Translations under genes and position numbers: made by a program
Shown here: positions 24,412 to 29,519 of the stretch, in pieces
Numbering within the stretch: the stretch's first letter is position 1
Layout: every line of letters starts with the position of its first letter
Notes under the pieces: model-generated
Database searches by the model: none
What the model was told of the DNA's origin: nothing
The model's input: the letters and a program-made list of their open reading frames with translations, nothing else
NCBI GenBank assembly: GCA_050288085.1
Contig: JBNKDD010000042.1
Location: 1-29,519 of the forward strand
Direction of reading: 5' to 3'
From: JBNKDD01 sp050288085
Lineage (GTDB): Bacteria > Chloroflexota > Anaerolineae > Aggregatilineales > UBA3940
Length of the DNA: 29,519 nucleotides

Positions 24412-25380
24412 ATGGCTCCTGGTTTGAGTGGGTATGAGGCTGTTCGCGCCGGAGTGACTTATTATCGGCATCCAGCGGCGGGGTATTTGCAGGTCACCGG
24501 CCCGGATCGATTCGACTTTCTCCAACGTCAGATGACGAATGATGCCAAACGCCTTTCGACCGGTGGCACGATGGTCAGCGTCTTGACTTCGCCCCGCGCC
24601 CGGATTCTTGATGTCTGGTTGATGGTAGCCGATGAGGAATGGATTGGCCTGATAACCCTTCCCGGTCGGGCTGAGGCTACTGCCCAATTCCTGCAAGGCC
24701 GTATCTTCTTCATGGATAATGTGACGGTTACGGATTCTTCGGCTGAATATGCTCAGTTCAGTCTTGAGGGTCCCGGTGCTTCTCAATTGCTATCAGAGCT
24801 TGGATTGTCATTGGTTCCATCGCGAGGGGAAGTGGTAACCGGCGAGCTTGCCGGGGTAGGGGGGCGTGTTATTGGTCAACAGGGTCTATCCGAGGATAGT
24901 TTCCGGCTGCTTGTTGATGCGGCTGACGGTGACACAGTTACCGAATCTCTGGAAGCGGCAAATATCCCCTCGATCACACCGGATGTGTATGACGTTCTGC
25001 GCATTGAAGCCGGAATACCCGGCCCGCGAACCGAACTGACCGAGGATTATACGCCGCTAGAAATGAATCTGAAGCATGCTATCTCCGATTCAAAAGGCTG
25101 CTATACGGGTCAGGAGGTAATCGCCCGCCAGGTGACCTACGATAAAGTTACCCAGCAGTTAGTGGGGCTGCGCCTCGGCGGGCAAGTTGCTGTTGGGGAT
25201 GCCCTTCAGGTGGATGGAAAGCGGGCAGGAGTGGTTACATCGGTTGCCCGGTCGCCGCGTCTTGATTGGATCGGTTTAGGGGTTGTCAAGCGACCTTATC
25301 ATGAGGTGGGAACAGAGGTGGTAGTCCTGGCGGAATCCGGCGATTTTGGGGCCGAGATCGTATTGCTGCCTTTCGAATGA
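24412..25380 (+). CDS. ygfZ: YgfZ/GcvT-like folate-binding protein
   Basis: A 322-residue GcvT-fold protein of the YgfZ/CAF17 (COG0354) group. The diagnostic KGCYTGQE motif is at 228-235, with Cys230 intact; this Cys is needed for YgfZ function. Members bind tetrahydrofolate and help iron-sulfur cluster assembly or repair of enzymes such as MiaB. It lacks the aminomethyltransferase layout of true GcvT. GAGGGG lies about 4-5 nt before the ATG at 24412. It has its own promoter and is followed by a 208-nt gap that holds a strong dyad and the lysR promoter. An iron-sulfur helper next to a hydrogenase maturation cluster may be coincidental. Confidence 0.88.
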   Translation: MAPGLSGYEAVRAGVTYYRHPAAGYLQVTGPDRFDFLQRQMTNDAKRLSTGGTMVSVLTSPRARILDVWLMVADEEWIGLITLPGRAEATAQFLQGRIFFMDNVTVTDSSAEYAQFSLEGPGASQLLSELGLSLVPSRGEVVTGELAGVGGRVIGQQGLSEDSFRLLVDAADGDTVTESLEAANIPSITPDVYDVLRIEAGIPGPRTELTEDYTPLEMNLKHAISDSKGCYTGQEVIARQVTYDKVTQQLVGLRLGGQVAVGDALQVDGKRAGVVTSVARSPRLDWIGLGVVKRPYHEVGTEVVVLAESGDFGAEIVLLPFE

Positions 25381-25421
25381 TAAAAATGAACCACTTAAAG
25401 GTCAAAAGGCACAACAATAAG

Positions 25422-25458
25422 TGACAAATTTCACTATAGATAACAGTGAACATTGTCA
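25422..25458. promoter_or_regulatory. 37-bp nested dyad, probable operator
   Basis: Two inverted repeats share one centre at 25440: TGACAA (25422-25427) with TTGTCA (25453-25458), and TTCACT (25430-25435) with AGTGAA (25445-25450). The outer right arm TTGTCA is also the -35 of the lysR promoter. There is no U-tract after it, so it is more likely a protein site than a terminator. Confidence 0.55.
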
Positions 25459-25481
25459 ATAATGGGTGGAATTATTAAGAT
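25453..25481 (+). promoter_or_regulatory. Promoter upstream of lysR-hyp
   Basis: TTGTCA (25453-25458), a 17-nt spacer and TAAGAT (25476-25481). The start would be near 25488, giving a leader of about 100 nt before lysR. Confidence 0.5.
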
Positions 25482-25588
25482 CAAGGCTTATTGTAGAAAG
25501 CATGAGATGGATTTGTTGGGTGCAGCCCGAAACCCTGAAATTGTGGTATTTCTACCCCTGAGCCAAATTAAATCACGAGGGATGAGTT

Positions 25589-26524
25589 GTGCTTGACATT
25601 CATGGCCTTAAAGTATTTCTGGAAGCAGCCAGGACGGAGAATTTTACCGAGGCCGCCCAGGTGTTAAACATCACCCAACCGGCGGTGAGTATGCAAATTC
25701 GTTCGCTGGAAGAGTATCTCCAGGTGAGTCTCTTTGAACGAAGTGGACGTCATATCCAATTGACACGGGCCGGTCAGGCATTGATCCCCCTGGCTCAACA
25801 GGTTATCCAGGTTGCAATCAATGCTGAGGAAGCCGTGAGAGCCACCCAGGGTAAGGTAATCGGCGACCTGGTGATCGGATGCAGTACGGCTGCCGGGAAG
25901 TATATTCTTCCCCATCTCCTCGCCCGGTTCAAACGTTCTTATCCTGATGTGCGGATTTCGATCATGGTCGTCAGCCGCCGGACTGCGCTGGAGGGAGTAT
26001 GTTCAGGTAATTACGACCTGGCCGATACCAGCCTCCGGCTAACCGAATATGAGGTGGAATATCTTGATTTCTTCACCGATCACCTGTCGTTGATCGTCCC
26101 GGTGTCTCATCCCTGGGCACGCCGAGACTCGATCAGGCCGGATGAACTGTTTACGGAGCAGTTCATTTGCCGCGAGCCTGAATCGGCCTGCCGTAAGATC
26201 GTGGCGGAAGCTCTTGCACAACATGGCCTGGATATGTCCAAAATCCAGATTGTTATGGAAATTGGAAGTGCCGAAGCCCAGGCTATGGCGGTAGAATATG
26301 GTATGGGGGTCTCTTTTGTGTCGTTGGCTGCGGCCACGCCTCGTGTGGCGTTGGGACGTTTAGCAACGGTTCGGGTTGAGGGGATGGAGCTTCTGAGCCC
26401 TATTGAGTTTGTCCGCTGTCCAGGTCGACCCTCTTCAGCCGTACAGACTCGCTTTCTTGAATTTGTGAACAATCCTCAGACCCGATCACAGATTGAGATG
26501 TTAACCAAAGGACTTGTTGTCTAA
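25589..26524 (+). CDS. LysR-family transcriptional regulator
   Basis: A 311-residue protein of normal LysR length. The N-terminal winged helix (residues 1-62) reads FLEAARTENFTEAAQVLNITQPAVSMQIRSLE, the classic HTH, followed by a linker helix and a two-lobed effector domain from about residue 92 to 300 (GDLVIGCSTAAGKYILP...). The style is closest to CbbR/CysB-like members, but the effector is not known. The GTG start at 25589 has GAGG 8 nt upstream. Its location directly before hypA on the same strand suggests that it controls the hyp genes, perhaps in answer to a metabolite or redox state, and that it also controls itself through the dyad at its promoter. That link is inference. Confidence 0.9.
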   Translation: MLDIHGLKVFLEAARTENFTEAAQVLNITQPAVSMQIRSLEEYLQVSLFERSGRHIQLTRAGQALIPLAQQVIQVAINAEEAVRATQGKVIGDLVIGCSTAAGKYILPHLLARFKRSYPDVRISIMVVSRRTALEGVCSGNYDLADTSLRLTEYEVEYLDFFTDHLSLIVPVSHPWARRDSIRPDELFTEQFICREPESACRKIVAEALAQHGLDMSKIQIVMEIGSAEAQAMAVEYGMGVSFVSLAAATPRVALGRLATVRVEGMELLSPIEFVRCPGRPSSAVQTRFLEFVNNPQTRSQIEMLTKGLVV

Positions 26525-26563
26525 GTTGGGCCAGACATCAAATATGAAATGAATGGCCCAATT
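26524..26563 (+). promoter_or_regulatory. Hairpin between lysR and hypA
   Basis: The arms TTGGGCC (26526-26532) and GGCCCAA (26555-26561) pair over 7 bp, extended by a G-U and an A-U pair in RNA. The loop is 22 nt. The 3' arm ends 5 nt before AAGG of the hypA ribosome binding site. There is no U-tract. Confidence 0.5.
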
Positions 26564-26579
26564 CAGGTAAGGCGAAGCT

Positions 26580-26924
26580 TTGCACGAATTGTCTGTCACC
26601 CAGAGTATTTTAGATATTGCCTTGCGCTATGCTGAACAGGCCGGTGCGACCAAGATCACCGACCTGTTTATTGTCATTGGTGATCTGTCTTCGATTGTCG
26701 ATGACTCGGTCCAGTTTTACTGGGAGATCATCGGCAAGGGAACTATTGCAGAGGGTTCGCAATTGCATTTCAAGCGCATCCCTGCCAAAATGTTATGCCT
26801 GGACTGCGATATAGAGTACCAGCCTGAACCAGGTGACCTGGTTTGTCCCAATTGCCAGGGCTTTAATGTCAAGGTAATTGCAGGCGAAGAATTTACCATG
26901 GAAGCTATCGAGATCGAGAAGTAG
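26580..26924 (+). CDS. hypA: Hydrogenase nickel insertion protein HypA
   Basis: A 114-residue HypA of normal length. It inserts nickel into the hydrogenase large subunit together with HypB. The nickel-binding N-terminus Met-His-Glu (His2) is intact, and the zinc site has Cys73/Cys76 (CLDC) and Cys89/Cys92 (CPNC). The start codon is TTG at 26580, chosen because it alone gives the required Met-His-Glu-Leu N-terminus; AAGG lies about 7 nt upstream. It is the first gene of the hyp set and follows lysR by 55 nt. HypC begins 18 nt after its stop. Confidence 0.95.
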   Translation: MHELSVTQSILDIALRYAEQAGATKITDLFIVIGDLSSIVDDSVQFYWEIIGKGTIAEGSQLHFKRIPAKMLCLDCDIEYQPEPGDLVCPNCQGFNVKVIAGEEFTMEAIEIEK

Positions 26925-26942
26925 TTCACAGGAGTTCTGAAT

Positions 26943-27224
26943 ATGTGTCTGGGTATTCCCGGCAAGATTATTGAGATTGATAACAGCCAGACTCTGCCAA
27001 TGGGTAAGGTTGATTTTGGTGGCGTAGTGAAGGAAGTTTGCCTGGCCTATGTACCTGAGGCCGGGATTGGCGATTACGTGATCATCCACGTAGGGTTTGC
27101 CATCAGCCAGCTTGACGAGCAGGAAGCTCACGAAACACTCAAGTTGCTGGCGGAGATGGAAATGCTCGCCGATGAACTGCCGGAGTTAGCCGGGCGGTTC
27201 GAAGATCAGGAGAAACTGCAATGA
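26943..27224 (+). CDS. hypC: Hydrogenase maturation chaperone HypC
   Basis: A 93-residue HypC/HybG family protein. Cys2 of the MCLGIPG N-terminus, required for binding the Fe(CN)2CO group with HypD and for contacting the hydrogenase large subunit, is present, as is His49 in YVIIHVGFA. ACAGGAG lies 6-7 nt before the ATG. Its stop overlaps the start of hypB by 4 nt (ATGA), which indicates coupled translation. The C-terminus is longer and more acidic than minimal HypC. Confidence 0.95.
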   Translation: MCLGIPGKIIEIDNSQTLPMGKVDFGGVVKEVCLAYVPEAGIGDYVIIHVGFAISQLDEQEAHETLKLLAEMEMLADELPELAGRFEDQEKLQ

Positions 27225-27904
27225 CCCAGGAACGTGTGCCGGTTGTTGAACAAATCCTATCTGCCAATGACCGGTTGGCAAACCAGAATCGCGCCGTGCT
27301 GGACGAAGCCGGTGTTTATGGGATTAACGTGATGGCCTCGCCCGGTGCCGGTAAAACCAGCACCCTGATCCAGACCTCCAAAGCGCTTGAGGGCCAGCTT
27401 AGATTAGGGATGGTCGATGGTGACATCGATACCACCATTGATGCTGATAAAGCCCGCGCTGCCGGAATCCCTGCCGTGCAGATCAACACCGGCGGGAACT
27501 GCCACCTCGACGCGGTGATGCTGCATCAGGCTCTACCCCAGGTCCCGCTCAATGAGATTGACCTGTTGATTGTGGAGAACGTCGGCAACCTGATTTGCCC
27601 GGCCAGTTTCCAACTGGGGACACATCTCAACGTATTGATCGCCAGCATCCCAGAGGGTGATGATAAGCCCTATAAATATCCCCCTATGTACCGGGGTGTC
27701 GATGCATTGATTATCAACAAGATCGATTTGCTGCCCTATATCCCCTTCGATATGGATTACTTCAGGCAGGGCGTCGAAATTCTGAATCCTGGTGTGGTTA
27801 CTTTCCCGATCTCCTGTATGACTGGGGAGGGGGTTGCCGCCTGGGGGGACTGGTTAAAAGAACGCGTGGCTGCTTACAAAGTTGATATGAAGGGGAAATC
27901 GTGA
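27221..27904 (+). CDS. hypB: Hydrogenase maturation GTPase HypB
   Basis: A 227-residue HypB GTPase. The Walker A loop ASPGAGKTS is at 39-47, the GTPase-domain metal site Cys94-His95 (GGNCHLDA) is intact, and NKIDLLP provides the guanine-specificity motif. It passes nickel to HypA in a GTP-dependent step. The N-terminal CxxCGC nickel site and the His-rich stretch found in some HypB proteins are both absent; the form is the compact one, so nickel storage is not expected. It starts by ATGA overlap with hypC and ends with a GTGA overlap with hypD. Confidence 0.95.
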   Translation: MTQERVPVVEQILSANDRLANQNRAVLDEAGVYGINVMASPGAGKTSTLIQTSKALEGQLRLGMVDGDIDTTIDADKARAAGIPAVQINTGGNCHLDAVMLHQALPQVPLNEIDLLIVENVGNLICPASFQLGTHLNVLIASIPEGDDKPYKYPPMYRGVDALIINKIDLLPYIPFDMDYFRQGVEILNPGVVTFPISCMTGEGVAAWGDWLKERVAAYKVDMKGKS

Positions 27905-29022
27905 AGTATCTGGACGAATATCGTCACGAGGAAACCACACGCAAATTATTAGCTGAGATCGAGCAGATTGTTACCCGCCCCTGGACTTTGATGGAAGTCT
28001 GTGGGGGACAGACCCATTCCATCCTGAAAAGTGGCTTAGACCAACTGCTGCCTGCCGAGATTGAATTGGTGCACGGGCCGGGCTGCCCGGTGTGTGTGAC
28101 CCCGCTTGAATTGATCGACAAGGCGATTGCATTGGCTTCTCGCCCTGACGTGATCCTGACCTCTTATGGGGATATGCTTCGCGTGCCCGGTTCCGGGCGT
28201 GATCTGTTCAGCGTTAAGGCAGCTGGCGGTGACGTTCGGATTGTTTATTCTCCGCTCGATTCCCTCAAAATCGCGGTGGACAATCCTGATAAAACAGTTG
28301 TGTTTTTCGGCGTGGGGTTTGAAACCACCGCTCCTCCGAACGCAATGGTGGTGGCCCAGGCCAAAGCGCAGGGGATCGACAATTTTGCGATGCTCGTTTC
28401 CCATGTGACCGTACCCCCGATCATGGCGGCTTTACTCGAATCGCCCGATGTGAGGGTTAATGGATTTCTTGCACCGGGCCACGTTTGCACGGTGATGGGT
28501 TACTGGGAATACGAACCGCTTGCCGAGAAGTACAAAATACCGATGGTCGTTACTGCCTTTGAACCGGTTGACCTGGTGCGGGGTGTCCTGATGTGTGTCA
28601 GGCAGCTTGAGGAAGGCCGCGCCGAGGTGGAAAATGCCTATGCGCGTTCGGTACGCCGTGAGGGTAACCAACCGGCCCAGGCGATTATCAACCAGGTATT
28701 TGAAGCCTGTGACCGCACCTGGCGCGGTATCGGCGTAATCCCGATGAGCGGTTACCGGCTTCGGGAGGAGTACCGGCAGTATGATGCGGAGTTACGCTTC
28801 CCCGAAGTACAGGCGATCACGACCGAGGAATCGGAATTGTGCATCAGTGGCATGATCCTGCAAGGACTCAAGAAGCCGACCGACTGCCCAGCCTTTGGGA
28901 AAGAATGCACACCTCAAATGCCGCTTGGTGCAACGATGGTTTCGTCTGAAGGGGCCTGTGCTGCTTATTACCGATATGGCCGCTACCAATCCATGACCAA
29001 AGATAACGAGGCGTTTGCATGA
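27901..29022 (+). CDS. hypD: Hydrogenase maturation protein HypD
   Basis: A 373-residue HypD, an iron-sulfur protein that with HypC and HypE assembles the Fe(CN)2CO unit. Conserved motifs present are CGGQTH (Cys34), GPGCPVC (Cys62, Cys65), GFETTAP and the C-terminal cysteines of CPAFGKECTP and SSEGACAAYY that hold the [4Fe-4S] cluster. The GTG start at 27901 overlaps the hypB stop (GTGA). Its own stop overlaps the ATG of hypE (ATGA). Length is typical. Confidence 0.96.
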   Translation: MKYLDEYRHEETTRKLLAEIEQIVTRPWTLMEVCGGQTHSILKSGLDQLLPAEIELVHGPGCPVCVTPLELIDKAIALASRPDVILTSYGDMLRVPGSGRDLFSVKAAGGDVRIVYSPLDSLKIAVDNPDKTVVFFGVGFETTAPPNAMVVAQAKAQGIDNFAMLVSHVTVPPIMAALLESPDVRVNGFLAPGHVCTVMGYWEYEPLAEKYKIPMVVTAFEPVDLVRGVLMCVRQLEEGRAEVENAYARSVRREGNQPAQAIINQVFEACDRTWRGIGVIPMSGYRLREEYRQYDAELRFPEVQAITTEESELCISGMILQGLKKPTDCPAFGKECTPQMPLGATMVSSEGACAAYYRYGRYQSMTKDNEAFA

Positions 29023-29519
29023 CGGACGATCTTAATCTAGGCGGGTGGGTTTGCCCTGTTCCCCTGAAAAACTATCCCACCATCGTGATGGGACATGGCA
29101 GTGGTGGCAAGATGATGAACGACCTGATCCAGCATCTTTTTGCACCGTTGTTTGCTAACGAGTTGTTGGATCAGATGGGTGATTCGACCACGCTTGAATT
29201 CTCATCACAGGATGGTCAACCGGTGCGGTTGGCATTCAGCACCGATACCTTTGTCGTTAATCCTCTCTTTTTCCCCGGTGGAAACATCGGTGACCTGGCC
29301 GTCAACGGCACGGTCAATGACCTGGCGATGAGTGGGGCAAAGCCGCTTTTTTTGAGCGCCGGGTTCATTCTGGAAGAGGGGCTGCCGATGGATACTCTGG
29401 GTGAGATCGCGGCGGCGGTAGCTCATGGATGTGAGCTGGCCGGGGTCAAACTGGTAACAGGTGATACCAAGGTGGTTAACAAGGGGCATGGCGATGGCCT
29501 GTATATCAATACTTCTGGC
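29019..29519 (+). CDS. hypE: Hydrogenase maturation protein HypE, partial
   Basis: The first 167 residues of HypE, cut by the right edge. It has the GHGSGGKMMNDLI N-terminal block, the DTFVVNPLFFPGGNIGDLAVNGTVNDLAMSGA block and GDTKVVNKGHGDG, all diagnostic. HypE dehydrates a carbamoyl group on its C-terminal Cys to give the cyanide ligands; that Cys and the second half are outside the window. The ATG overlaps the hypD stop by 4 nt. HypF, which supplies the carbamoyl group, is not in the window. Confidence 0.95.
   Translation, partial: MTDDLNLGGWVCPVPLKNYPTIVMGHGSGGKMMNDLIQHLFAPLFANELLDQMGDSTTLEFSSQDGQPVRLAFSTDTFVVNPLFFPGGNIGDLAVNGTVNDLAMSGAKPLFLSAGFILEEGLPMDTLGEIAAAVAHGCELAGVKLVTGDTKVVNKGHGDGLYINTSG

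Noticed and set aside
24292..24786. 164-codon open frame on the minus strand
   Set aside because: It runs antisense to the ygfZ start and its promoter and has no recognisable domain.
25422..25458. The nested dyad read as a terminator for ygfZ
   Set aside because: No T-tract follows on either strand, and the arms are AT-rich with internal mismatches, which would make a weak terminator.

Overview
The window carries 30 protein genes (two cut by the window edges), one tRNA gene and several well-formed promoters and terminators. The gene set suggests an uncultured-type Chloroflexota, probably Anaerolineae-like. The basis is a GH-A-type secreted glycosidase, tandem PrsW-type proteases, a LysM-M23 protein, a DM13 lipoprotein, stand-alone receiver proteins, a DnaQ-DinG fusion and a complete-looking hyp cluster. 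This is inference from gene content and moderate GC; there is no rRNA or other phylogenetic marker to settle it. I see no mobile element, phage or CRISPR array.

Layout. (1) 1-3139, minus strand: an operon of a receiver protein with a Lys/Pro/Ala-rich tail, a two-TM protein, an anchored glycosidase and an SNase-type nuclease (cut). (2) 3304-6863, plus: DapA-family aldolase, YbdK carboxylate-amine ligase, DM13 lipoprotein and a methyltransferase, tightly packed. (3) 6848-9266, minus: PHP phosphoesterase and two tandem PrsW-like membrane proteases. (4) 9345-12205, minus: an LPG-synthase-like/flippase membrane protein, a LysM-M23 envelope protein and a DUF192 protein. (5) 12360-15653, minus: a CheY-like receiver protein and a DnaQ-DinG exonuclease-helicase. 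(6) 15700-19259, minus: a four-TM protein, a membrane-tethered methyltransferase with a zinc ribbon, an SDR epimerase and a homoserine-kinase-like GHMP protein whose substrate-site residues are changed. (7) 19565-22046, plus: two unrecognised proteins and a DUF302 protein, followed by a strong terminator. (8) tRNA-Arg(TCT) with its own promoter and terminator. (9) 22527-25380, plus: an SLC13/RCK_C transporter and a YgfZ-like folate protein. (10) 25589-29519, plus: a LysR regulator followed by hypA-hypC-hypB-hypD-hypE, the NiFe-hydrogenase maturation set. No hydrogenase structural gene is in view.

How the genes work together. The clearest functional unit is region 10. HypA and HypB deliver nickel, and HypC, HypD and HypE build and transfer the Fe(CN)2CO group. 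A LysR protein sits directly upstream. Its promoter overlaps a striking 37-bp nested dyad, and a hairpin separates it from hypA. The other regions are envelope, signalling and housekeeping genes. I did not find a system that I can call undescribed with confidence. The best leads are the nested dyad at the lysR promoter, the altered homoserine-kinase-like protein, the receiver protein with a histone-H1-like tail and the unrecognised pair before the DUF302 gene.
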